DNA of 46,386 bases. It comes from Bacteroidia bacterium. GTDB lineage: Bacteria; Bacteroidota; Bacteroidia; Bacteroidales; Azobacteroidaceae. The notes beneath the pieces were generated by a model that was given only the letters and a program-made list of their open reading frames with translations, was not told the DNA's origin and did not search any database. A program made the translations under genes and the position numbers. Numbering within the stretch: the stretch's first letter is position 1; each line of letters opens with the position of its first letter. The DNA lies in assembly GCA_025999255.1 (NCBI GenBank), contig BNXB01000007.1, positions 1-46,386 on the forward strand, in the 5' to 3' direction. Of the stretch, positions 32,852-41,633 are shown one piece after another.

Positions 32852-33196
32852 ATGCCTAGATCGGTAAATCATGTAGCTTCAAGAGCTAAAAGAAAAAGAA
32901 TCCTCAAATTGACAAGAGGATATTATGGCGCAAGAAAGAACGTATGGACAGTCGCTAAAAATACCTGGGAAAAAGGTTTAACTTACGCTTTCCGTGACCG
33001 TCGCGCTAAAAAACGTAATTTCCGCGCTTTGTGGATTCAACGTATCAATGCTGCCGCACGCCTGGAAGGAATGTCTTATTCCCGTTTGATGGGCGCGTTG
33101 CACAAAAACGGAATTGAAATCAATCGTAAAGTTTTGGCCGATTTGGCGATGAACCATCCGGAAGCTTTCAAAGCGATTGTAGATAAAGTAAAATAA
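32852..33196 (+). CDS. rplT: Ribosomal protein bL20
   Basis: 114 residues, [20 protein letters not shown] at the start and [23 protein letters not shown] C-terminal segment, full length. It follows rpmI by 103 bases. In many bacteria L20 represses its own operon through an mRNA leader; nothing here lets me point to such a site with confidence. Two stem-loops follow the stop (33192-33210 and 33227-33272). Confidence 0.98.
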   Translation: MPRSVNHVASRAKRKRILKLTRGYYGARKNVWTVAKNTWEKGLTYAFRDRRAKKRNFRALWIQRINAAARLEGMSYSRLMGALHKNGIEINRKVLADLAMNHPEAFKAIVDKVK

Positions 33197-33272
33197 CCGG
33201 TTAGGTTATTATTGCAAGCAAAAAACGGGTAACCATGATATTATTGAAAACTTCATTATTATCTGGTTGCCC
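33192..33272 (+). terminator. Tandem stem-loops after rplT
   Basis: AATAACC (33192-33198) pairs with GGTTATT (33204-33210) and overlaps the rplT stop. A second stem of GGGTAACCATGATA (33227-33240) pairs with TTATCTGGTTGCCC-type sequence ending at 33272, with one G-U or mismatch. Only a modest T-rich stretch follows. Together they probably end the translation-factor operon. Confidence 0.55.
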
Positions 33273-33339
33273 TGATTTATCTTGTTTTGTTATATTTACA
33301 TGATAATATAAGTTTTGCATAGAGTTCTAAAAATAAAAA

Positions 33340-33921
33340 TTGTTGAATTCTGAAAGATCGCAAAATGATTTCAGGGAAAGAGACGACAAAGCTTTCTCTT
33401 TACTTTTCGAAACATATTTAGACCCGCTTTACAGGTATGGGATGAAATTTGTTTCCGATGAGAATATTGTCAAAGATTGTATTCAGGATCTGTTTGTGAA
33501 AATATATGATAATGATATTATCTTACCTGATGTCCAAAATCTTAAATTTTATCTCTTCCTGGCCCTTAAGAATCTAATAATAAACGCTATTAAGAAGAAT
33601 AGCCGGTTATCGTACGTTTCCCCCGAAGATTTGCCTTTCATAACTTCTTACCAATATAGTGAAGAAGAGGAACAAGACGGTATTGACGATGAAGTAAAGG
33701 AACAATTCGGGAAAGTCTTAAGCATATTGAGCCCAAGACAGAAGGAAGCTATCTATCTGAAATTCCAGATGGGTCTTTCTTACGAAGAAATATCCCAATT
33801 ACTGGGTATTAATTACCAATCGGCGCGAAACCTGATTCATAGAACTATTTCAAAAATCCGGGAAAATATAGATTTTCCAATCTTCCTGCTACTTTTCTTA
33901 AAAGAATTTGGAAACTTATAA
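33340..33921 (+). CDS. ECF-type RNA polymerase sigma factor
   Basis: 193 residues from a TTG start at 33340 (or the second TTG at 33343); no in-frame ATG occurs before the region-2 helix, and an in-frame stop lies just upstream. Region 2 is FETYLDPLYRYGMKFVSDENIVKDCIQDLFVKIYD and region 4 is LSPRQKEAIYLKFQMGLSYEEISQLLGINYQSARNLIHRTISKIRE, with the helix-turn-helix at about 145-165. It directs polymerase to the downstream susCD-type genes when released by the FecR protein encoded next to it. A weak start codon may keep its level low. Confidence 0.93.
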   Translation: MLNSERSQNDFRERDDKAFSLLFETYLDPLYRYGMKFVSDENIVKDCIQDLFVKIYDNDIILPDVQNLKFYLFLALKNLIINAIKKNSRLSYVSPEDLPFITSYQYSEEEEQDGIDDEVKEQFGKVLSILSPRQKEAIYLKFQMGLSYEEISQLLGINYQSARNLIHRTISKIRENIDFPIFLLLFLKEFGNL

Positions 33922-34042
33922 CATTCCATAATAGCCATTCCGGCAGATATTTATAAAATATTTTTTACATAATTCGATATTTTTTTACAATAATGAGTAC
34001 AAAACTTACTTGTTAATTGTCTTCTTTTAAATATTATACATT

Positions 34043-35251
34043 ATGTCCATGAATTATTATTCCGACGGTATTGTGTTTTCTCTATTGGATAACGATCTGT
34101 TTATGCAGTGGATCTTGTCTCCGACCGCTGAACTTGATTTATATTGGAAAGAACAAATGGACGGGAATGATGAGTTGAAAGTAAATATTGAATCCTTGAA
34201 AAATATAATAAACAAACTCGAAATCAAAGAACCCGTATTGTCTCAGAATGATCGAATGGTTATTTGGGACAATATTCAGCGTCAGAAAGGTCGTAATAAA
34301 GTTTTCCGGAGAAGATCAAAACCCGTATGGCTGCAAATTGCATCCGCGGTAGCTGCAATTGCCTTACTCATAGTTGGATATTTGTTTTTCTCCCTTGAGA
34401 AAAATGGTTTGGAGGAAACGGACTATACCTCTATCATAACAAATGACGAGCAATCTATCCGGTCGACTGATATTGTCCTGACTCTTCCGGATAATAAAAA
34501 AATGACGGTTGACAGCGCGAATATAGTATATGACAAGAATGGAGTATCCAACGTTCAATCGGAAAAACCGGAAAACGAAGACGATGAAAAACAGCAACTG
34601 AATCAGTTGATGGTCCCCTATGGAAAGACGGTATCGCTCACGTTAAGCGACGGTACGAAAATATGGGTAAATTCCGGGAGCCGGGTTATATATCCTTCTG
34701 TATTTAAAAAGGATAAACGGGAAATTTTTGTTTTGGGAGAAATATATCTCGATGTCGTTAAAATTCCGGATCATCCTTTTGTCATTAAAACCAACTATAT
34801 GGACATAAATGTCCTGGGTACGAAATTAAATGTCTCGGCATATTCCGATGAATCTGTTCAATCGGTCGTCTTGGTATCGGGTGCGGTCACGGTTAAAAGT
34901 AATGACCTGAATGGAGATTGTAATATTTTACCGGATCAGATGTTCTCGTATAAAACCGCATCAAAAGAAATAAATATCCAGAAGGTAGATGTAAACAATT
35001 ATATATCCTGGATCAATGGATACCTTCTTCTGGATAGCGAAAGACTTGATAATGTATTCCAAAAACTCGAAAGACATTATAACCTGTCCTTTTCTTACGA
35101 TGATAATACCTTTAAAAATATACGTATCAGTGGAAAGCTGGATTTTAGCCGGGGTATTGAAAGCGTATTTAAATATGTATCAATTGCCGCTCAGATAAAT
35201 TATGAGATAAATGATCAACAGGTAAAAATCGAATTAAAAAATAATGAATAA
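34043..35251 (+). CDS. FecR-family anti-sigma factor
   Basis: 402 residues. A cytoplasmic segment of about 92 residues is followed by one membrane helix (VWLQIASAVAAIALLIVGYLFF, about 95-117), then the periplasmic FecR domain (LMVPYGKTVSLTLSDGTKIWVNSGSRV, about 192-216) and a C-terminal DUF4974-type region (LLLDSERLDNVFQKLERHYNLSFSYDD). It holds the ECF sigma factor inactive until it receives a signal from the STN domain of the SusC encoded next. The 121-base gap after the sigma gene is AT-rich with no feature I recognise. Confidence 0.94.
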   Translation: MSMNYYSDGIVFSLLDNDLFMQWILSPTAELDLYWKEQMDGNDELKVNIESLKNIINKLEIKEPVLSQNDRMVIWDNIQRQKGRNKVFRRRSKPVWLQIASAVAAIALLIVGYLFFSLEKNGLEETDYTSIITNDEQSIRSTDIVLTLPDNKKMTVDSANIVYDKNGVSNVQSEKPENEDDEKQQLNQLMVPYGKTVSLTLSDGTKIWVNSGSRVIYPSVFKKDKREIFVLGEIYLDVVKIPDHPFVIKTNYMDINVLGTKLNVSAYSDESVQSVVLVSGAVTVKSNDLNGDCNILPDQMFSYKTASKEINIQKVDVNNYISWINGYLLLDSERLDNVFQKLERHYNLSFSYDDNTFKNIRISGKLDFSRGIESVFKYVSIAAQINYEINDQQVKIELKNNE

Positions 35252-35323
35252 ATCTATATTAAAATATAAACTAAAAAAATGAAATGCGTATGAAAAACTA
35301 ATCCGAATATTAATTATTGGGCA

Positions 35324-35352
35324 GGAACCTTTTTATAGCTATAATTTAATCG
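35324..35352 (+). promoter_or_regulatory. Possible ECF-type promoter before susC
   Basis: GGAACC at 35324-35329 resembles the GGAAC -35 element of ECF promoters, and TCG follows about 20 bases later (35350-35352), a longer spacing than usual. Within the same stretch CAGGA and TCCTG form a loose inverted repeat. It is the best candidate in the 153-base gap between fecR and susC, but weak. Confidence 0.25.
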
Positions 35353-35404
35353 CTCCTGTTAGAAGTGAAATGTAAAAAAATGTTAATTTTAATAATGGAA
35401 TTCT

Positions 35405-38400
35405 ATGGAACAATTCTTCAAAAAAGACAATCCCTGTAAATTCAAAAAATACCTGAGGATCATAAAAGTAAGCGTTTTCTTTTATTTGTTTCCTCTAATA
35501 GTCGCTTCGGCAAATTCTTCGTACGGACAAAGTACGACGCTTTCCCTGAAAGTTAATAATAAAACATTGAAAGAAGTTTTTCATGCTATTGAAAACCAGA
35601 GCGAATACATCTTTCTGTACAATGATGAAGTGATAAACGTGAAAAGACGCGTTGATGTATCTGTCGATGGGGCTACAATATATGAAATACTGGATCAGGT
35701 ACTTGATAAAAAGGAATCAGGATATAAAGTTCTTGACAGGTCGGTGATCCTGTTCAAGAATACGGAAAAAACCGATGTTGCAAATCCGAAAGAAGAACAA
35801 CAGGCATACGCAGTAACCGGTTCTGTTCGAAGTGATTCCGGCGAGCCTCTTATCGGGGTTCACATTGTTGAGAAAGGTACGACAAACGGAACATCGACAA
35901 ATGCCGACGGAGTGTATTCGATTACCCTTTCTAAAAACAACGCTACGCTTGCCTTCAGCTATGTAGGGTTCGAAAGTGTTGAAATACAAGCAAGTGGGAG
36001 ACAGAAAATAGATGTCGTTATGACGGAAAAAACATCCGCCCTTGACGAAGTCGTTGTCGTTGCCTACGGTACGCAGCGCAAAAGTTCTATTACCGGGTCT
36101 ATTGCTTCTGTAAACGTGGACAAGATGAAAGATATTACGACTCCCAGTGTGGCGAATATGTTGCAGGGCAAGGTTGCCGGGGTTGTGGTTACGCCTGTTT
36201 CGGGACAGCCGGGCGCCGGGGTTTCTATCCGGGTGCGTGGTACCGGTTCTGTCCGGGGGTTAAAAGAACCGTTATGGGTGATCGACGGCGTGGTTGGCGA
36301 TGCTGTTGCCGACCTCAATCCTAATGATATTGAAGCGATTTCCATTCTCAAGGATGGTTCTGCTACGGCGCTCTACGGCTCGCGTGGAGCAAACGGCGTG
36401 ATACTGGTTACTACCAAACGGGGGACATTGGGAATGTCGCAGATCGATGCGTCGTTGAAATTGGGTGTCTCCCAATTACAAAGGGGTAACTTGCAAATGA
36501 TGAATGGCGCCGAATATTACGATTACCTGAAAACTGCATTTGAAAATGCAGGGATATTGGAGCAACAACACTGGCTCCAACCTTATTTGGCAAAGCAAAA
36601 TACCGACTGGTGGGATCTTGCTACCCAGAATGCCCTTACTCAAAATTATAATCTCGGATACAGATATGGTAACGATAAAATCCGGTCGTATATTTCGGGA
36701 GACTATTACAATGAAGAAGGTGCTATCAAAGGTTACGACCTTGATCGTTTTACCCTGAGAGCCAATACGGACTATATCGTTAACAAGCGATTGACCCTGA
36801 AATCCAAATTGGCTATCAGTTATCGTGAAACCAAGAACCAGGAACATTCCTTGAGCTATACCGGTTATACTCCCTGGGATACTCCTTACGATTCTAAAGG
36901 AAATCTGAAGGACGGAAGCCAGGGTTTGCCTTCTGCCGATGCGGCGACAGCGGCCGATCCCCGCGATTACTGGTATTCCGATGGCGGTACAAACTATTTG
37001 TACGACCGTCACCTGAATTGGAGCAAGAGTCGTCGGAACGCGATGGATCTGGGCTTGGGTTTTGATTATAAGATTTTTGATTTCCTGACATTTGAATCAA
37101 ATAATAAATTCGGTTTTGGAAATAGTTATACCAATTCCTATACCGACCCCAGTTCCAGAGGCGGGCAGGCGAAAAACGGAACGGTGGGTTTCGACGGAAG
37201 TGAAACCCGGGTTGTTTATACCAGCCAGATGTTGCGATTCCTGAAAACTTTCAATGATAAGCACGAATTTAACGCTTTCCTGGGTTACGACTACGATGAG
37301 AAGCGTTCAGGGACTGTAAACGGTACTAATTCCAATATCTTCCCGGGAACTGAAGTCCTGAGCGGGGGAGCCTCAGATCCTACTATTGGCGGCGGAAAGT
37401 CGGAAGAAAAGAATGCGGCGTATTTCTTTAACGGGAACTATGCGTACGACGGTAAATACCTCTTTCAGGTATCGGCCAGGCGCGACGGATCGTCACGTTT
37501 CGGCGCTAATAAACGTTGGGCGTCTTTCTGGTCGGTTGGCGGCGGATGGAATATGCACAATGAAGAATTTATCAAACAACTTGGCTTTGTCAATGAATTG
37601 AAGCCCCGTTTGTCTTACGGTACCACAGGTAACTTGCCGGACGGAGCTTACGAATGGATTACAAAATACAGTGTGACACAAGAATATGGAGGAGAAGTTG
37701 CTTTTTATTCTAACTATTCAGGTAATAAAAACCTGTCATGGGAAGAAACGGCATCTTTCGACTTTGGGCTTGATTTCCGGTTGTTTGATCGGGTGAATGT
37801 GGTATTTGACGCCTATTCCAAAAAAGTGGAAAATCTGATTTATTTACGTCACCTGACTGCCGTAACCGGTTTTAACAGGCAAACAGCCAATGATGGAAAG
37901 CTGGAGAATAACGGGTACGAGATTACTATTACGCCCGAAATTATTAAAACGAAGGATTTTTATTGGGACATAAGCCTCAACCTTGGTTATAACAATAACA
38001 AGATAACTTACCTCCCTGATGCGGACGAACTGGCTCAGCAAGCTGTAGCTGTGGGGTATCCTTATCTTAACTGGTATATGCGGGAATGGGCAGGTATAGA
38101 TGCTATGACCGGAAGTCCGCTATGGTTTATTACGGATAAAGAAACGGGCGAAAAAACGGTCACCGGTAATTACAACAGCGCAACGCGCGTTTTACTCGAT
38201 TCATCGCCTACACCCAAGTACAATGGGGGAATCAGTTCCTCCTTTTCATGGAAAGGATTGTCGCTGAATGTAAACTTCACTTTTAGCGAAGGTGCTAAAA
38301 TTTACAATGGAAAGCGGGCCGGAGCGCTTGACCGTGATGCGGAACGTCCCTCGCAACCTGCTATGAAACTGGCCGACGGCTGGAGCAGATGGGAGAAACC

Positions 38401-38731
38401 GGGCGACATTGCCACTCATCCCAAACTAATTGCGGGTGGTAATAATAATGCGGGCGGCGAATCGACCCGGTATTTGGAAAGCGGCGATTATTTCAAATTA
38501 AAAACCATATCGCTTGCTTACAGTTTGCCGAAAAAATTCTTGAACCCATTGGGAATGAAAGATTTGAGTATTAGCGTGGGTGGTGAAAATTTATTTACGA
38601 TAACCAAATTTTCAGGGGATGATCCTGAAATCTTGTTGTCATCAAGATATAATGGAACAACCAGTCCGAGTAGTGGACAGCTTTATCCGACCGTAAGGCG
38701 TTTCACGGTAGGATTGAATCTTAAATTTTAA
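35405..38731 (+). CDS. susC: SusC/RagA-family TonB-dependent transporter with STN signalling domain
   Basis: 1108 residues. After the signal peptide (ending near SANSSYGQ), an STN domain spans about 47-120 (LSLKVNNKTLKEVFHAIENQ, DRSVILFK). A carboxypeptidase-regulatory-like domain follows (about 137-215), then the SusC signature (DEVVVVAYGTQRKSSITGS, about 219-237), plug (RGTGSVRGLKEPLWVIDGVV; YGSRGANGVILVTTKRG) and a barrel that ends GLNLKF. The STN domain lets it signal to the FecR-sigma pair upstream when substrate is bound, a trans-envelope relay. It is paired with susD 27 bases downstream. Confidence 0.97.
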   Translation: MEQFFKKDNPCKFKKYLRIIKVSVFFYLFPLIVASANSSYGQSTTLSLKVNNKTLKEVFHAIENQSEYIFLYNDEVINVKRRVDVSVDGATIYEILDQVLDKKESGYKVLDRSVILFKNTEKTDVANPKEEQQAYAVTGSVRSDSGEPLIGVHIVEKGTTNGTSTNADGVYSITLSKNNATLAFSYVGFESVEIQASGRQKIDVVMTEKTSALDEVVVVAYGTQRKSSITGSIASVNVDKMKDITTPSVANMLQGKVAGVVVTPVSGQPGAGVSIRVRGTGSVRGLKEPLWVIDGVVGDAVADLNPNDIEAISILKDGSATALYGSRGANGVILVTTKRGTLGMSQIDASLKLGVSQLQRGNLQMMNGAEYYDYLKTAFENAGILEQQHWLQPYLAKQNTDWWDLATQNALTQNYNLGYRYGNDKIRSYISGDYYNEEGAIKGYDLDRFTLRANTDYIVNKRLTLKSKLAISYRETKNQEHSLSYTGYTPWDTPYDSKGNLKDGSQGLPSADAATAADPRDYWYSDGGTNYLYDRHLNWSKSRRNAMDLGLGFDYKIFDFLTFESNNKFGFGNSYTNSYTDPSSRGGQAKNGTVGFDGSETRVVYTSQMLRFLKTFNDKHEFNAFLGYDYDEKRSGTVNGTNSNIFPGTEVLSGGASDPTIGGGKSEEKNAAYFFNGNYAYDGKYLFQVSARRDGSSRFGANKRWASFWSVGGGWNMHNEEFIKQLGFVNELKPRLSYGTTGNLPDGAYEWITKYSVTQEYGGEVAFYSNYSGNKNLSWEETASFDFGLDFRLFDRVNVVFDAYSKKVENLIYLRHLTAVTGFNRQTANDGKLENNGYEITITPEIIKTKDFYWDISLNLGYNNNKITYLPDADELAQQAVAVGYPYLNWYMREWAGIDAMTGSPLWFITDKETGEKTVTGNYNSATRVLLDSSPTPKYNGGISSSFSWKGLSLNVNFTFSEGAKIYNGKRAGALDRDAERPSQPAMKLADGWSRWEKPGDIATHPKLIAGGNNNAGGESTRYLESGDYFKLKTISLAYSLPKKFLNPLGMKDLSISVGGENLFTITKFSGDDPEILLSSRYNGTTSPSSGQLYPTVRRFTVGLNLKF

Positions 38732-38758
38732 CCGGTATTAATATTAAAAGTAGCAAAT

Positions 38759-40558
38759 ATGAAAAATATAACAAAATATATATGCGTCCTTTGCCTGTTG
38801 TTAGCAATAACAAGTTGTAGTCTGGACGTAAAAATGTATGATGGGATTGTGGCGGAAAATTTTGACCCCCGGAATATCGGAGAATTGTCGCAGGGTAGTT
38901 ACCGTATGTTGAAAAACGACGGCGGACTTATCGACTACGGATATTATTTTGGTGCATTCGGTGGTGACGACTTGTCGTGGAGCGGCACTTCAACGGGAGG
39001 TACATTTAAATTGTACGATTACAGCAGAAATATTGCCAGTTCTACAACCGAGTACACATGGGAACTGGGTTATCGTACGATAGGGAATTGCAACCTGGTT
39101 ATTGAGTTGGCGGAAGGATTTGGTAATGACCGGACTTCCGGACAAACATTACTGATGGGTGAAAATTACTATCTGCGGGCCTTGTGTTATTTTTTGCTCG
39201 TCAATGAGTTCGCCCAACCCTATTCGAATAATCCGGCGCAGAATCCGGGTTTGCCGCTTAAACTTACGAGCGATCCGAACGATTTGCCTTCCAGCCGTTC
39301 TACGGTCAAGGAAGTGTACGACCAGGTAGTTTCCGATTTACAAAATGCAATTGAATATATGACTATTTACGACGGATCGCTTCCCAAAGCCAATATTTAT
39401 GCTACTAAAGAAGCGGCAGAAGCCCTGTTGGCAAGGGTATTCCTCTATATGGAACGTTGGGATGACGCTTACAATATGGCAGACGCTGTAATCAATTCGG
39501 GACGGTTTGAACTGGAAACCGGCGAACGGTACGCCATTTATCCGCAACACATTCCCGAAACCAATAAGGAAACTATTTTTGCCGTGCGCCGGACTATAGA
39601 CAAAGATGACGACAGTTATAGCCGTCAGGGCGGTATGTATATCCGTGTCGATAACAATGGATGGGAGGAAATTTACCCTTCGTCCCGGTATCTGGAATTG
39701 TTGGAATTATATCTCAAAGACGATGGAATGCCCCAGGATTTACGGAGTAGATTTATTGTTAAAAGATACGTGGAAGACGGAGCATCGGATTATTCCATAG
39801 CTGGTTATCCCAATAAAGTCTATCAAAACTGGTGGTTTGCTTATGCACGCAAACAAGCGGGCGACAATCCTCATTATGAATATGGCAAGGTAAAAGTGAA
39901 AAAAGAAGCGGACGGTACATATACCATTACCTCCGCATCAGATGCCGCCCAATTCCAAAGCGCGACTATACAATCCGAACCTTATAACCTTGGAACTCGT
40001 TATTATGTGAAAACGACAGACGGTACCAAATACATCGGACGAATTGAACCCGAAGTTTTTGACGCCGCTACCAAACGAGGCAAAGACGCCCGCTTTCTGG
40101 TATATGCTATCAACAAGTTTTCGTATCAGGAACAGCGCAGGCATTTGTGGTCGCCGATAATTTCCCGCTTTGCGGAAATGTATCTCATCCGTGCTGAAGT
40201 CAATGCAGAAAAGGGTAATACACAATTGGCGCTGAACGACGTAAATGTTCTTCGTCGTCGAGCCGGAATCCCCGAATGGACAGTCGAAAACATAGCGACT
40301 GCTGAAGCCGGATCACCCAAGGATATTAAAAAAATCGTGGAGGAAGAACGTATTCTGGAATTTGCATGGGAAGGCCACCGTCGCTTCGATGTATTCCGTC
40401 ATCGTCAGATATTAGACAGAAGATATCCGGGAGGGCATACACTCGGTTCTGCCGGTAGTCAATTCCTCGAAGTTCCGTACAATTCTCCTGCTGCGTGCGA
40501 ATTTATCCCACAGGCGCAGTATGACGCTTATCCGTATAAACTGGAACAAAATCCCTGA
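38759..40558 (+). CDS. susD: SusD/RagB-family outer-membrane nutrient-binding lipoprotein
   Basis: 599 residues, lipobox in LLLAITSC (Cys20). N-terminal SusD-like TPRs (ENFDPRNIGELSQGSYRML, GENYYLRALCYFLLVNEF, ARVFLYMERWDDAYNMAD) and the C-terminal RagB domain (ISRFAEMYLIRAEVNAEKG, LNDVNVLRRRAGIPEW, VEEERILEFAWEGHRRFDVFRH) are complete. It binds the substrate for the STN-bearing SusC. Unlike the region-1 SusD, it shows no special relation to sulfo-sugar genes. Confidence 0.97.
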   Translation: MKNITKYICVLCLLLAITSCSLDVKMYDGIVAENFDPRNIGELSQGSYRMLKNDGGLIDYGYYFGAFGGDDLSWSGTSTGGTFKLYDYSRNIASSTTEYTWELGYRTIGNCNLVIELAEGFGNDRTSGQTLLMGENYYLRALCYFLLVNEFAQPYSNNPAQNPGLPLKLTSDPNDLPSSRSTVKEVYDQVVSDLQNAIEYMTIYDGSLPKANIYATKEAAEALLARVFLYMERWDDAYNMADAVINSGRFELETGERYAIYPQHIPETNKETIFAVRRTIDKDDDSYSRQGGMYIRVDNNGWEEIYPSSRYLELLELYLKDDGMPQDLRSRFIVKRYVEDGASDYSIAGYPNKVYQNWWFAYARKQAGDNPHYEYGKVKVKKEADGTYTITSASDAAQFQSATIQSEPYNLGTRYYVKTTDGTKYIGRIEPEVFDAATKRGKDARFLVYAINKFSYQEQRRHLWSPIISRFAEMYLIRAEVNAEKGNTQLALNDVNVLRRRAGIPEWTVENIATAEAGSPKDIKKIVEEERILEFAWEGHRRFDVFRHRQILDRRYPGGHTLGSAGSQFLEVPYNSPAACEFIPQAQYDAYPYKLEQNP

Positions 40559-40624
40559 TAGGGCGGTATTCGAAAGCGAAGAATTATATTTAAGACGTAT
40601 TTATTAATTTAAAAAGATTCAGAT

Positions 40625-41464
40625 ATGAAGTATTTATCATATATTATTATTGCCTTCCTGTTAGTTACAGCATATAGTTGTAAAGAGGAAGAACATCCGT
40701 ATGTGGGCTATATTCAGGTTGAACGCGCGTTGTTGGAGGCTTCTGCAGGCTCTGTTACGGTCACTGCAGATACGGATATCGACGACCAGATTAAGTTGAC
40801 TGTGGATGCTGGAAATTCGGAATGGTGCACCGCGACTGCCAATGGCAAGCAAATTACGGTTACTGCGACTCAGGCCAATACCGGCGCTGATTTCCGTACG
40901 GCAACCGTCAGCGTACGTTGCGGTTATCGTGTTACCGAGTTTACCGTACTGCAGAAATACGAAGGTCAGCAATACCTCGAATACGACTGGAGTAAATGGT
41001 CGGCTACGGGTTCTGATGTCCAGGCCAGCGATGGCGGAGGTTATCCAAGCTTATTCAAGGAAGACCGTACGAACTTCTGGCATAGCCAGTATTCGCCGGC
41101 GACTCCTAATCCTCACTGGATAATTATCGACATGCAAAAGGAGCTGTCGGTTGCGATGGTACGAATAGCCCGCAGATACTACCCTGCTAATGGCAATAAT
41201 TATCCTTCGGTAAAGGTGATGGAAGTGCATGCCAGTGCGGACGGCAAGGATTATACCAATGTCGGGGGATTCACTTTTGCACTGCCTTGGACGGCGCCCG
41301 ACGGAACTGTAGTCACCGGAAACAGTCCGAAAGTTCCTGCATACGAAGATGTTGTGTTTAGCGCTCCGATGCCGGCCCGGTATATAAAACTCGTGATCAC
41401 GGAAACCAACAATACTAACGGCGTTGCTCAGATAGGTTATTTTAAAGCTTTTGAAAAGATTTAA
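40625..41464 (+). CDS. Surface lipoprotein with BACON-like domain and C-terminal F5/8-type C domain
   Basis: 279 residues. MKYLSYIIIAFLLVTAYSC gives lipobox Cys19. Residues about 30-115 form a BACON-like Ig fold (EWCTATANGKQITVTATQANTGADFRTATV pattern). From about 118 (YDWSKWSATGSDVQ) to the end lies a discoidin-like domain with FWHSQYS and WIIIDMQKELSV. No catalytic site is seen, so it is probably a surface glycan-binding protein that serves the SusCD pair, 66 bases downstream of susD. A strong hairpin (41481-41514) follows the stop. Confidence 0.87.
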   Translation: MKYLSYIIIAFLLVTAYSCKEEEHPYVGYIQVERALLEASAGSVTVTADTDIDDQIKLTVDAGNSEWCTATANGKQITVTATQANTGADFRTATVSVRCGYRVTEFTVLQKYEGQQYLEYDWSKWSATGSDVQASDGGGYPSLFKEDRTNFWHSQYSPATPNPHWIIIDMQKELSVAMVRIARRYYPANGNNYPSVKVMEVHASADGKDYTNVGGFTFALPWTAPDGTVVTGNSPKVPAYEDVVFSAPMPARYIKLVITETNNTNGVAQIGYFKAFEKI

Positions 41465-41480
41465 AGTTAAAAAATGTTAA

Positions 41481-41514
41481 TAATACGAGGCTGTTTCAAA
41501 ACAGCCTCGTATTA
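41481..41514 (+). terminator. Strong hairpin after the BACON-F5/8C gene
   Basis: TAATACGAGGCTGTTT (41481-41496) pairs perfectly over 16 bases with AAACAGCCTCGTATTA (41499-41514), leaving a two-base loop in the fully paired form. No long T run follows, but the AT flank can serve in either direction. It separates the SusCD unit from the DUF3472-type gene. Confidence 0.8.
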
Positions 41515-41536
41515 TATTTACAAAAAATCGTTAATC

Positions 41537-41604
41537 CATGAAACGAAGCATGATTTTTACAAAATTGCCAAAGTCCATGAGATTAAAAATCATGCGAGTT
41601 CCAT
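41537..41604 (+). repeat. Imperfect hairpin repeat element, copy 2
   Basis: The left arm CATGAAACGAAGCATGATTTTT and right arm ending ATCATGCGAGTTCCAT are imperfect inverted repeats; the inner GCATGATTTTTA / TAAAAATCATGC is a perfect 12-base pair. The outer arms match the element at 19564-19616. It ends 29 bases before the start of the DUF3472-type gene. Confidence 0.7.
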
Positions 41605-41633
41605 ACGACCTTAAAAAAATAAATTATTAACGT

